From Cycas panzhihuaensis (Eukaryota > Cycadophyta), in contig CM041465.1 in the NCBI GenBank assembly GCA_023213395.1, positions 221,533,741 to 221,597,740 on the forward strand: DNA of 64,000 nucleotides, read 5' to 3'. The translations under genes were made by a program, and so were the position numbers. Positions 21,941 through 31,879 of this stretch are shown here, piece after piece. The notes below the pieces were generated by a model. It was not told the DNA's origin. It was given only the letters and a program-made list of their open reading frames with translations, and ran no database searches. Numbering within the stretch: position 1 is the first letter of the stretch; every line of letters begins with the position of its first letter.

Positions 21941-23250
21941 GGGAGTATTTGATGATTTTCCAGATCACAAATTATTCTCAGTTGAGGTCGTGCCAGCATG
22001 GTATGAGGGAATCGCGGAATATTTAACAACAGGACAAACACCTCAAGGATTGGAAAAGGTTGAAAGAAAAATTTTTATAAAGAAAACTTTTCCATTCCAA
22101 CTAATAGGTGGTATGTTGTATAAATTAGGACCTGATGGAATTCTGCGAAGGTGTATACTTCAACATCAAGTAGAACCACTGCTGAAAGAAGCCCATGAAG
22201 GGATAGCTGCAACACATCACGGAGGAGAAGTCACAGCCAGAAAAGTATTGACAGCAGGATTATGGTGGCCTACATTGTTCGAAGATGCGGAAAAGTGGGC
22301 AAAAACCTGTGATATTTGTCAAAGAGCAGGTAAGCCATCAAAACAGAATTTTATGCTGCTTCATCCAATATTGGCCCAAGCTCCATTTGAAAAATGGGGA
22401 TTGGATTTTGTTGGACCAATCAGTCCACCAACAAGAAAAACAAATGCAAGGTACATATTGGTAGCCACAGACTTTTTAACCAAATGGACTGAGGCGAAAC
22501 TAATGAAAAGGTGTGATGCAAGAAGCACAGCTTGCTTCTTGTATGAAGTTATTATTATAAGGTTTGGTTGTCCTTTGGAAATTGTGTCTGATCAAGGAGC
22601 TGCTTTCCTGAATCAAACAATCAAATGTTTGACTACAGAATTTTTCATTCAACATCGAAGATCTTCACCTTATTACCCTAGAGCGAATGGGCAAGTGGAA
22701 AGTACAAACAAAATTCTGAAGATCGCCTTGATGAAAATTTGCAATGGACAACGAACCGATTGGGCAAAAAAATTGCATTCAGTCCTTTGGGCAAATAGAA
22801 CGGTAAAGAAGCGATCACATAAACAAATACCATTCCAGTTGGTGTATGGGTTGGAAGCTGTAGTTCCTCTCGAATTTCAAGCAGAAAGTCTGAGAGTGGC
22901 ACAATACCTCAGGACAAATTCCGAGATTTCCCTCGACTAGCGGCTGATCCAGTTAATGAAGCTGGACGAAACCCGAGCACGAGCACTATGGGAATTGAGA
23001 ATAGAAAAGAAAAGACGGAAAGCATGGCATGATCGCCCCATCAAAAAGCCTAAATTTAAGGTAAATGATTTGGTATTATTGTATGATAGTAAATTTAAAT
23101 TTAAACCGGGAAAAATGAAAATTAGATGGTTAGGACCATATAGGATTCAATTTATTTATGAAATGGGAGCAAATCGGATTGCGTTAGTTGATTGAACAGC
23201 CATTGACTAAATTAGTCAATGGCAATAGACTGAAATTATATAGAATGTAA
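21905..23250 (+). pseudogene. gypsy I integrase and pol C-terminus
   Basis: Integrase zinc-binding part: EAHEGIAATHHGGEVTARK and CDICQRAGK. Catalytic core: WGLDFVGP (first Asp), IVSDQGAAF (second Asp), YYPRANGQVEST (Glu), all present. Open from 21,909 to a TAG at 22,938-22,940, then open in the same frame through the KFKVNDLVLLY module. A one-base shift near 23,190 moves the last part to another frame, ending LVNGNRLKLY and stop TAA at 23,248-23,250. One stop and two shifts make the copy inactive. Confidence 0.9.
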
Positions 23251-23275
23251 AAAAAAAAAAAATGGGGGGGGGGGG
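23251..23275 (+). other. polypurine tract of gypsy I
   Basis: A run of As beginning right at the pol stop codon, one T (23,263), then 12 Gs (23,264-23,275). The TTGTAAAATC that follows gives a TG start matching the CA end at 26,177. Such a tract primes plus-strand DNA at the U3 edge, so it argues that the LTR begins here. Confidence 0.65.
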
Positions 23276-23369
23276 TTGTAAAATCACTTTCATCAAGGGA
23301 CAGTACGAAGGCAGTACAAGAAAACAGGATGTGTCCAACAGTGGACAACAGAGTTATGACCAGCAGTAA

Positions 23370-23560
23370 TGACAGTAGTGACGGAAAGAGATTGACAGTA
23401 GACTAACGACGGGAAGTGATGGTACGACAACTAACGGCGGGAATTGACGGCAAACCGATTAACGGCAATCACATCGACGGGAAAGTGATCAATGACGGGA
23501 CTTGACCAACGACGGACGGCGGGACGATGAATTTGAAAAAGGCGTCGATTGACGGATGAT
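23370..23560 (+). repeat. degenerate short repeats (ACGGCGGGA type) in gypsy I U3
   Basis: Variants of GACGGGA and ACGGCGGGA followed by A/C and TTGA recur at least eight times in about 190 bases, for example at 23,408, 23,435, 23,476, 23,492 and 23,518. GC content is higher than in the surroundings. Retroelement U3 regions often carry such promoter-proximal repeats; no function can be assigned. Confidence 0.5.
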
Positions 23561-23794
23561 GCGACCGCTCGTAAATACCGTCATCATAACATGAGTGCGG
23601 AAGATCACAACCATGATGATACTACGGTATGATCTTGTCAAATCGAAACGACAAGATAATAAAGCCTATAACGACCACGAATCGGTATGATACCGACGTC
23701 GTTTTTTTTTCATCCGCGGAATTGGGAGGTTGGTTTACTGCCAGTTCATCGCAGGTACCACAAATACAACGATAGCAGCCAAAAGATTGAAAGG

Positions 23795-25483
23795 ATGGCA
23801 AGTACAGTGGAAGAAATGGCGCTAGCAATCTTAATCTAGGAGAATGATGATGGCCGAATTCGAGAAGAATGGATAATGATCCCAGAAAACGACAGGAGAC
23901 GCCAGCTAGTCTGTCAAATGGAGTTGCAAAAATTTGTGATGGTAGGAATATTTGGAAATGCGGAGAAGTTTATGCAAAGAATACTTCCATTGCTGGTGAA
24001 GTACCCGCAAATGGTACAGATCACAGAGGAAATGTTAATGGCAGCCACTGGTCTGCCAAATAAGGGGTCAGAAATCCGTCGAGATACCTTGTTATCTCGC
24101 GAAGAAGTAGCAAGGATAATGGGAGTAGCAAGCAGGGATGCGACGTCAGCAGGAATCAGGATAGCAGGGATAGAAGACTCGAATAAGCGCTTCCTCGCCC
24201 AGTTCATTTTCTCAAAAATTATACTTACGCAGAAGAGTGCGTTTGCCCCGAGCAACCTGCGAACCATGTTAAATGAGGTGGCCCAGGGAAAAGTATTCAA
24301 CTGGGCAAGATTTGTAAAGCAGAAACTCTTAGACGCTTTACAGGCCATTAGAAGATCTAGTAGACCTGTTCCCTTCTATTATGTTACAATTTTGCAAGGT
24401 ATTCTTTTATTTCAGTGTCCTAATATTAGTATGCCCAAAGGGACGGAGCAGCAGTCTCCCTTGGCCAGATGGACAAATGAGAAGATAGGAAGATGGGAAA
24501 AGGAACAAGAACAAGTACAAGCTTGGATAGAAAAGCTATACCAAGCGAACGAAGTGGCGCCAGGAGTTCCACAGCCGGTAGCGCAGAAGGGGAAAGAGAA
24601 GGTCAACTGGGAACCGGGAGCAAGTTCCAGAATTGAAGAGACGCCTACAGTAGCAGAGGTAGCAAGCGAAGAAAGAGTTCAGAAAACGCCTGAGGTGGCG
24701 GAAGAGAGGAGAGAAGAAAGCAGGCTAGAAACAGACAGGTAGAAACAGAAGTCCGTAGCACAAGAGGAACAGAAAGCCGTAGCACAAGAGAAACAGAAAT
24801 CCGTAGTGCAAGAAAAACGGAAACGAGAAATAATAGAGATTTTGGACAACCAGCCACCGGAAGTGGAATTTAATACGAGTAAGGAGGTACTGGAAGAAGG
24901 ATTAGATCCGATGGAATGCGACGCACAGGATGTCGCAACTTGGAGAACGTCGTTTCTGGCAAAAGTAACCAAACAGTTGGTTACAGAACTGGAAAGTAGG
25001 GCCAAACCGCCAGATGAATCTTTGAAAAAGATTCATCAGATTACAGAAAAGAAGCTGGAATCCTTGAAAGCATTTATAATGGAGTGGGTGGACGATATTA
25101 ATGAAATCGGACCACAAGCGGCGAAATTTCGAAGAAGATTCAACAAACACATCCCAGTGGACATGCAACCGGTTTATCATCGGCTGGGAGCATGGATTAT
25201 AAAATCGGATGAAGAGTCGGAGCGATGTAAGAATCTTTGGAAAGAACGCAAGGCTTACAGGGTGCATTTTGAGTTAACAGAGAGAGTCAATATGGAACTC
25301 AACCAGGAAATTGACTAGTTACAATCAGGAGAAAAACCAACACTGGCTTTGCTGGATACAATGCAGGATGTCGCGATGTTATGTAAATATTTGAAACAGA
25401 AAGGACTGAAGGTACCTCCTCATATCGCTGAACCGGAGATGGAATATATATGCCACGAGAGAATAAAGATAAAGGAGAACTAG
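23795..25483 (+). pseudogene. unknown 563-codon frame downstream of gypsy I pol, broken by three TAGs
   Basis: Not a recognised family. In one frame from ATG at 23,795 to TAG at 25,481-25,483 there are only three internal stops, all TAG: codon 15 (23,837), codon 316 (24,740) and codon 508 (25,316). With no other stop and no shift over 1.69 kb, it was a real coding region until recently. Residues about 28-213 look helical and mixed-charge, with the phrases LLSREEVARIMG and FNWARFVKQKLLDAL. Residues about 214-345 are Glu/Lys-rich, ending in three near-copies of an eight-residue repeat (QKSVAQEE type, 24,746-24,815). Residues 346-562 are again helical, with a WVDDINEIGPQA phrase. No zinc knuckle, protease site, signal peptide or membrane segment is seen, so a classical env is unlikely. 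A weak resemblance to the plant-mobile/transposon-protein type domain carried by some retroelements is only an impression. Confidence 0.7.
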
Positions 25484-25590
25484 AGAAGAAGTTAAATTTT
25501 TTGTGAACGAGTATGTTACTCGTTCAAAAGAGGCGGCTGGGAAGATGTGTGTGGGGAAAAATAGTTGATTTTGCTACTACAACTACTACA

Positions 25591-25744
25591 GAGCTGCTAC
25601 GGGACTACTACAACTACTACAGGGCTGCTACGATGTTGCTACAACTACTACAGAGCTGCTACGGGACTGCTACAACTACTACGGTCGCTAAAGGTCTTGC
25701 TGCAACTATTACAGAGCTGCTATGGGACTGCTACAACTACTACG
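25591..25744 (+). repeat. minisatellite, five units of 30-31 bases, in gypsy I LTR
   Basis: Units begin at 25,591, 25,622, 25,653, 25,684 and 25,714 and follow the pattern GAGCTGCTACGGGACTGCTAC then AACTACTACA. A partial unit precedes them (25,571-25,590), and a degenerate stretch of about 20-base CAACTGCTACGCA units follows to about 25,850. The strand is rich in CTA/CTG triplets. Confidence 0.85.
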
Positions 25745-25946
25745 GAACTACTACAGAGGTGCAGCAACTGCTACGCAGGGTGCGGCAACTGCTACGCAAC
25801 TACGACGACTGCTATGTAACTGCGGCAACTGCTACCCAGCTGCTATTCGGGCAGAAAATGGGTCTGTCCGGGCAGCGGGCAGACCCATGACAGTTACAAA
25901 GAAGTAACTTATTAGTAGGAAACGGTTATGTAACTTCCATATTTTG

Positions 25947-25954
25947 TATATAAA
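25947..25954 (+). promoter_or_regulatory. TATA box in gypsy I LTR
   Basis: TATATAAA, about 220 bases before the LTR end. The inverted relative at the window end has the same element (TTTATATA near 63,733-63,740), so the core promoter is conserved between copies. Confidence 0.6.
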
Positions 25955-26177
25955 AGTTGGAACCGCAATATGCGGAATATGATCCAGTCTGCATGCATTG
26001 TATTAGTGCTGTGCCACGTGTAGGGTAGCCATTCTCAGATCAGCGGGCATCCGTTGTGAGAGGACCAGACGCAGTGCCATGCTTTGAATGAAAGTAATTC
26101 TGGATGATTTTACCCCCAATGTGTGTGTCTTTCTCTTTGCATCTCTGTATGTTACGAGTATGATTGAGGCGCACACA

Positions 26178-27009
26178 AGTGGTACATTGCCCCCTCTAGC
26201 ACCTCCCACTATAGTGGTACTACCTCCTCTTAGGGTTGCAACACTTCTTATAGGTTGATTAGCTATGCTTCTAGATGGATTATTACCCAGTGTTGGGATA
26301 AGACTTATTCTTGCAAATGGACTACCTCCTAGTAGAGTATTGGTTGCTACCAATGGATTCATTAAAACTGATCCAATGAACCTCTCACCCATCTTTATAT
26401 ACAAGGGATTATTATGTTGGTTGTGTGGCATCTATTCTTCTGGAGTGGGATGTTCCCAACTGCCATTGGAAGTGCTCCAATTCTCAATTCTTTCTTTGTC
26501 AATCAAGCAAGATTCTGATGGTGTGGTCAAGCCTGGTAGTTGTTGATTCTCCTGATTAATTGGGCTTGTGGGTCTTCCTCCACTACACATTGTTGCTTTT
26601 CCTCTGAAAGATCTTCTTTTGGCTCAATTTTCATTTCAACCTCTTTGAATGAACATCTGGTTACGATTGGGGCTTATTGTGGAGTCAAAACTTGAAATTC
26701 AAATTCTTTATAGGTTGTCACTTTGACGCTTTGTTCACTATCTTTTGGGATTGATGCTTTCTTTCTGGCTAGCCCCACAAGAGGTCTTCTCTTCACTTGC
26801 CATTTTTGTGGAATTACAAAGCATGGTTTGCATGTTCTATCTTGTCCTTTCTCCCTTGCCCAACGATTGCTACATTCTCCATGCATTTTTGGTTTTATTC
26901 TAGAGTTAGTTTTCAGTGGCATGGAAAGGTCCAATGCCTACCTTGGCCTCAAACATCCATCACTCTACCCTGATTCTTCCTAGATTCATATCTAAGGGCA
27001 ACAAAACCA
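26178..27009 (-). pseudogene. unidentified antisense coding remnants
   Basis: Two moderate minus-strand frames, 26,934-26,674 and 26,431-26,178, look like pieces of one decayed protein with shifts between. The first is basic with scattered Cys (CSNRWAREK, CKPCF); the second is Gly/Ser/Pro-rich (LLGGSPFARIS, LRGGSTTIVGGARGG). The right end of I's LTR truncates them. They may be gag-like sequence of another LTR element, but no diagnostic motif is present. Confidence 0.3.
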
Positions 27010-27014
27010 ATGTG

Positions 27015-27674
27015 TGTGTTGAGAAAACTAGGTCCCAATAACCAGAAACCGCCACCAAGATCCAAACTATTTTGCAACTAGTTACAGGAATTGAAACTGA
27101 AATTTAACATGCAAGTTCTTAAACTAGAGATAATACAATAAATAAATTAGAAAGCCAAAGCATCACATATACACCAGATATAATGTTGTAAAACCCTAGC
27201 AATGTGCTAGGGAAACATCCGCATAGGAAAGGTATCGATCTTTATTATCCAAGAATGGAAAAATGTACATAATCTATAGAATGTTCACAGCAACAACAAT
27301 CAACTGCCTTACTCCTCACAGTACATCCAATACATCGAATACCATCAAGATAATGAAAAAACACTTTAAATTGGGCTATATGAGAGAGTCATACAAGGTA
27401 TAAATCTGGACCATCAAATCTGGGGTATTTTGAATGAACGATCCCGATTCTCTTCATAATTTAGTATGTTTTACAGCGTTAGCTTTTTGGGTTGGGGGTT
27501 ACCGCCCCCGAACCCTCTCTCTGCAGGGGGGGTGTGTTTTGGCGCTCCCCGCAGCCCCTAGCCAAGGGGGGCTCCTCCCCCCTTGGATCCCCCCGCGGAA
27601 GTTAAGGGGGGAAACCGTGCTACCAACCTGTCAAAATTTTTGCATCCAAAACATTGTTGTCATATTATCTAACA
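27015..27674. repeat. solo LTR with perfect 5-bp duplication and GC-rich core
   Basis: TGTGTTGAG at 27,015 and TATCTAACA ending at 27,674 give TG...CA ends. The 5-mer ATGTG occurs immediately outside both (27,010-27,014 and 27,675-27,679). Inside, 27,480-27,630 is a C/G-rich island with many runs of five to eight G or C, able to fold on itself. No coding sequence is present. Orientation is not certain; TATAAATC occurs on the + strand near 27,400. Confidence 0.5.
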
Positions 27675-27679
27675 ATGTG

Positions 27680-28600
27680 CTTCTCAGCCTACAACTCTAA
27701 TTCACATGGAATAGTGAAAGACATCAAGAATCCATACTTCAAATTGATGCAAAACCAACTACTACTTTATTATCAGAAGAGGGAACTACATTTGGTCCTC
27801 TTATGACTAGTGGTAGCCTCGAGAATAGTGCATAAGAAAAAATCATACAACAATAGAGCAATAGGTTGCACATAAAGAAGTGAAGGAAGGAATCTTAAGC
27901 TAATACACTGTTGTTTTATTACATCAATTACATTTATATTGATAGACAATTGTAACTATCTATTCATTATAAAATATAGAAAATAATAGGAGTTATCGTT
28001 CTTTCCATTCATTCACCAAAATTGAATGACTTGATCAATTGCTATGATCACGATCCACAAGTTTGATTGCAATAGTGATCAGGATCGACAAAGTTGGTTG
28101 TGATCCACATTTATTATCGACCCGTACACAATTGCCATACTGCCTTTCACTTTCGGTAGTCTATGGTGTCAATAATCCACTTCCCTCTAACGTTTTAGTA
28201 GATTTACCCCTTGTCTCACCTCTTGGTGGTGTGCTTCTCTTATGCATCCATCTTAATTTGCTTTCCTTGTGTCAACATATCACCCTTTAATTGCTTGACT
28301 TCAAAATTCCATTGTTTGAAGGCTTTTAAGGTGGCATTGGAAGGTCCCTTAGCTATCATGGTTTAGTTAGAAACTGCCATCACGATGACAACTAGGGTCC
28401 TTTGGTTTTTATGCATATGCTCTCACCCCTCCTCAAAGCCTCTGGTTCTCTATGCAAGAATTTAGCAATGGAACCAATTTGACTGATAGATCGACACACC
28501 AATCATCCCAAAACCGCCTATTTAGTCGCCAGTTGAGTGTCCTCGTCACTTTTGTATTGGTCACCTCATGCTTCAAGCTCCCTACACCTTGCCAACTTGA
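27680..28600. other. no gene seen
   Basis: Moderately AT-rich sequence with only short spurious frames. GATCACGATCC-type words recur at 28,043-28,110. It may be decayed retroelement sequence, but nothing diagnostic was found. Confidence 0.5.
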
Positions 28601-28609
28601 TCCTGCAAG

Positions 28610-29233
28610 TTAGCACTTACTCCATACACATGAATGCAACGTATGGAAACACTTCATACAAAGCATACACATAGGCTATACACAAGTTTTTCTCATAACT
28701 CAATACTTTATTAATTAATAACTAGATACAATGCCTTGGGAATTTCATACATGTGAGTGTGCTGGAATGCTCGGCTCTTACTGTTGAGAGTATGTTATAT
28801 GACCCAATCACTCGACTATCACCCTTGAGAGCATGTCTTATGATCAAATGACTCGACTCTTACATGGAAAACTCAACCATTCCAAGTGACTTTTAACCTT
28901 TCATAATAAAACTTGATTATGCTTCATTAAAACACATTGTTTCTTCTTGATGGCCATGTGACCTCTACCTAGTATGTAGTTCAAGTGTTGGTGGAGAACT
29001 GTTCCTCTTAATCATTCTCGTTCCTTGAGAACTATTTCACAGTGCATTGAGAACTGTTCTTTAAGAGTTGGATTCGTAATTTGCAACAGTTCGAACTGTT
29101 CCTACAACTGTTCTAGCCATTTTTGGGACCCTTCTAGCTGTTTTGGGGTCCATTTTGGCCGCTTCTATGCTTGTTTTGGTTGTTTATGCTGTTCTTGACC
29201 ATTTCAAGAGCCAAATATCATGCTTACACAACA
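28610..29233. repeat. LTR-like block related to the 5,505-6,574 solo LTR, inserted in copia J
   Basis: It ends ATGCTTACACAACA at 29,233, exactly where the copia J frame starts. The stretch 29,100-29,215 repeats TTTTGGGACC and TTTTGGCCG phrases also found at 6,410-6,490, and the CTTTATTAA and CTCGGCTCTTACT-like phrases also have counterparts in the 5.5-6.6 kb LTR. The left boundary is not resolved; 28,610 is approximate. Confidence 0.4.
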
Positions 29234-29968
29234 GGCAGTTTAGAATAAACTATAGTTTGTGGTAGAGATGAAATTGCATTTGCAGTGAGATTGATGAGTC
29301 AATATATGAGTAAATTAAGGTCATAACATTGGTTGGTGATAAAAAGTTTATTAAGGTATTTGAAAGGAATGCTTGATTATGGAACTTGCTACAATGGAAG
29401 TGGTGGGAGTCCAAGTTTGTATTCCTTGGCTGGATATATAGATGTAGAGTGGGGTGGTGATGCTGATGGTAGAAGATCAACAACAAGATATATATGTTTA
29501 ACCTATTTGGTGGTGTTGTAAGCTGGAACAACAAAAACCAATGCACAGTTGGCTTGTCATCCACAGAGGCTGAATACACAGCAGCAACCCAAGCAACAAA
29601 CAAGGTAGTTTGGCTTAGAATGTTGCTCGAAGAAACTGGATTTTCATAAGACATTCTAATGACTTTTCTAAGGGATACAAGAATTCAATTGGTTTGGCAA
29701 GGAAGCTTATTTATCATGCTAGATAAAAGCACATAGGTATACAACATCACTTTGTAAGGGAAAAAGTGTAGTCAAGAGACATCAATCTTGTTTTTTGTAG
29801 TAAAGATGAATTGGTTGTAAACACTCTCACTAAGGAAATTACTAGTGAAATGTATGGATTAGCATGAAAGTTATGAATTAGCATAGAACTTCTATAGGAG
29901 TGAATCAAATCACTTTGTGTGTCAAAGTAACGATAAATATTGGACTTAAATCTTTTGTTAAGTAGGAC
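29234..29968 (+). pseudogene. copia J RT end and RNase H remnant
   Basis: The frame resumes after the LTR-like block with a GSL...EIAFAV segment (RPDIAYAV-type block), then LMSQYMSK, LLRYLKGM, LAGYIDVEWGGDADGRRSTT and, after a shift at about 29,495, VSWNNKNQCTVGLSSTEAEY and the ALAKNP-type and HARTKH-type C-terminal blocks with shifts. The 5' part of J was not found. Confidence 0.75.
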
Positions 29969-30176
29969 TGTTGGAAGGTAGCAAAACAATTAAGTTTGAG
30001 AGGTCTGCAATTCTGTTTGGTGAGCAAATAGGCAGTTATTAACTGTACTATAGGTAGTCATTGACTAAATAAGAGGTATTTGTTTGATTATAATTGTTTA
30101 TATAAATATATGTAAATGAGAGATTGGAAGTATGGCAATGGAAATGAAAATTTCTTTTGGCACACGACCTGCATAC

Positions 30177-30211
<35 letters not shown>

Positions 30212-30271
30212 GCTTTCTCTTGCTCACTCTATTGTTTTAATCTATTCCTCTCTACCTCTTTATTTCCAACA
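29969..30271 (+). repeat. 3' LTR of copia J
   Basis: TGTTGGAAGG to TTTCCAACA, 303 bases, with matching inverted tips. A TATA-like TATATAAATA is at about 30,100. A CT microsatellite (30,178-30,211) lies within it, as is common in the R/U5 part of copia LTRs. Confidence 0.7.
30178..30211 (+). repeat. (CT)n microsatellite
   Basis: About 34 bases of CT with one CCCT interruption, inside the J LTR. Confidence 0.95.
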
Positions 30272-31238
30272 TAATTGTCTCCAGGTGCAGCTCTTCTGGA
30301 AAGTCTCATGAAAATACATGTAGAGGTTAGTTTAAGCAAAAGATTCAACAGTACAAAATTCATTTTTCTCTTTTGTTCTTTTCTTTGCTGCAAACCCCTG
30401 CCCCTCACCGTTGAATCTATTGCCTACTACTTTGTTGCATGTAGTTCAGTCTAGGGCACAATTGAGTGCCAGGACACTAAGATAGTGTGGATGGGTATGT
30501 GCAACAGTTTGTAGTCTAGGCTTTTAGACATTTCTTAGTATGAGAGTGAGAGAATAGAAGTCACATTTGTTTGATAATATTTATGGTATTAGACTGCATA
30601 TAGTGATCACAAAACAATGGAAGAAGATCTGGCCATGATGGTGATGATGATCAACCTTCAAAAATGTGGGAGGCTCTATATAGAAACCTGTCTACCTATT
30701 TTCATAACAGTTCATGGCAACTGTGAACCTGAATTCTTATATCTCAATACATACTTCACATATGTAAGGTAATGTAACTAAAATTTGAACATGACAGAAA
30801 GGCATAAAACATCTTTACACATTTTGTCTTTACTTCTCAATGGGCACACAAACAGTTGCTTATCACCATGTACCCATGATGCCTGTGCTCATGCAATACC
30901 TGGCTGCAAATATTTGTTTGCGATTTAATTCTTGGGTGTCTTGTTTAGTGGTCCAATGTGAGGAAAACGATGTGCAACAGATTGACAGAGCATATGTGAC
31001 AAGAAGTTTTTTTCTGTAATATAGTTTGCATCAAATAAGCAAAATAGTTGGCGATTGGTAACTTAGTATTTACCCAGATGATTCAGAGGTCTGTTCATAT
31101 TATGTTTCTACGCTACAAAGCCATCTTTGTTTTTTATTTCTGATACCAATTTCAATGTTCTGCCTGGAGTATGCACCTGGACACACTGCATTTGGTTTCC
31201 AGATTTCAGGCTCATGCAATACATATCTTCTGTGGCAG
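30272..31238. other. upstream part of the IQD gene, intron or 5' region; no coding exon recognised
   Basis: Moderately AT-rich with no transposon protein. The expected first IQD exon, which should start near a Met-Gly and be rich in Lys/Trp, was not found. It is therefore taken as the end of an upstream intron leading to the acceptor at 31,237-31,238. Confidence 0.4.
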
Positions 31239-31505
31239 AAAAGGATACATGCTAATAAACCAAAGTTATGGAGACGAAAGAAACTTTCTGGAGAGGAAGA
31301 TAAAGTTTCCAGTGATTTGGAAAATGTGAAAAGTCAAGATGAACTGTTTCCTGTGCCAACTGATGATAGAGAGTCAAATGCAGCTACTACCAATGCTTCA
31401 GCTGTTACTGAACACACTACAGAAAGTGCCACTCATGTTTTGAGAGCACCTGCGAAAGAGGAGCGTGCTGCTATTTGCATCCAAACTGCATTTCGTGGAC
31501 TTTTG
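31239..31505 (+). CDS. IQD: IQ67-domain protein (IQD), exon with first half of the IQ67 domain
   Basis: IQD proteins bind calmodulin through the plant-specific IQ67 domain and act as scaffolds at microtubules, plasma membrane or nucleus. This exon encodes about 89 residues: a basic start (KPKLWRRKKL), an acidic Ser/Thr-rich spacer, VLRAPAKEERAA, then ICIQTAFRGLL, the first half of the first IQ motif. The donor GTATGC is at 31,506. The split after this FRGxL is the phase-0 intron position that is a hallmark of IQD genes, and the next exon continues A-R-K-A-L. The acceptor at 31,237-31,238 (GTGGCAG) keeps phase 0, like the other introns; acceptors at 31,202 or 31,209 are alternatives. The Met at 31,155 is not the real start; an upstream exon is expected. 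Confidence 0.85.
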
Positions 31506-31879
31506 GTATGCGCTTTACAGTTTTTGAAGAACTTGGTGTGCACAAAAACTGTGGTTGGGTGGCATTTCTTTTGAAGTCTATGGAGTTTTCTTCTTTCCTG
31601 TCAAGACGGCATCTTGGTTTCATGTACATGGTAGAAGCCTGCACGTAAATATGAACCACATGTGAATATCTCCATTTTCAAAACTGAAGTTAAATAGAAT
31701 GATTGATGAAAATGATTTATATCAGATGATGTTTTCCATATTTTGGAATGCATATTGGGTTGCATAGTTTTCCGCCAGTCTTTGCAGATTGAATACTGGT
31801 CAATTTCCTGCATCTTGCTACATTTTATATGACATGAATAGTACATATATTTAAATAATTTTCATTTTACCATTACACA

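Larger units (their letters stand above)
20340..26177 (+). mobile_element. Ty3/gypsy element I, 5'-truncated, with an extra 3' reading frame
   Basis: The copy begins inside pol (before RT); gag, protease and the 5' LTR are missing. RT, RNase H and integrase follow to a pol stop TAA at 23,248-23,250. A polypurine tract of As and 12 Gs follows at once, then TGTAAAATC, taken as the LTR start, and a 2.9 kb block ending GCGCACACA at 26,177. The block has a 563-codon frame, a minisatellite and a TATA box. The RT box FLDDWTLYS and the integrase-terminal LVNGNRLKLY phrase suggest the Tat/Athila side of Ty3/gypsy (non-chromovirus); that placement is by eye only. Confidence 0.8.
23277..26177 (+). repeat. 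probable 3' LTR of gypsy I (2.9 kb) containing a long reading frame
   Basis: Begins TGTAAAATCAC after the polypurine tract and ends GAGGCGCACACA. A TATATAAA box at 25,947-25,954 would place U3 at about 2.7 kb and R/U5 at about 0.2 kb. No primer-binding site follows 26,177, as expected for a 3' LTR. An inverted relative of its last 0.5 kb or so starts at 63,501. An alternative is a short 676-base LTR starting TGTGAACGAG at 25,502, with the reading frame lying between pol and LTR as in env-bearing elements; the purine run before that site is interrupted by a T-rich stretch, so it is less favoured. Confidence 0.55.

Noticed and set aside
23876-24742. Start of the extra frame at the Met at 23,876
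   Set aside because: The same frame is open back to an in-frame ATG at 23,795 apart from one TAG at 23,837, so the longer start is preferred.
24645-25005. Antisense Ser/Cys/Leu-rich frames opposite the extra frame
   Set aside because: They mirror the Glu/Lys-rich sense coding; shadow frames.
25571-25850. CRISPR-like array
   Set aside because: Units are contiguous minisatellite copies without spacers, and the host is a plant nucleus.
25513-25907. Overlapping frames across the CTACTACAAC repeats
   Set aside because: All three frames are open only because the triplet-like repeat lacks stops; composition is pure repeat.
31155-31238. Met at 31,155 as IQD start
   Set aside because: The N-terminus it would give is unlike IQD proteins, and good splice acceptors follow; the true first exon should be upstream.
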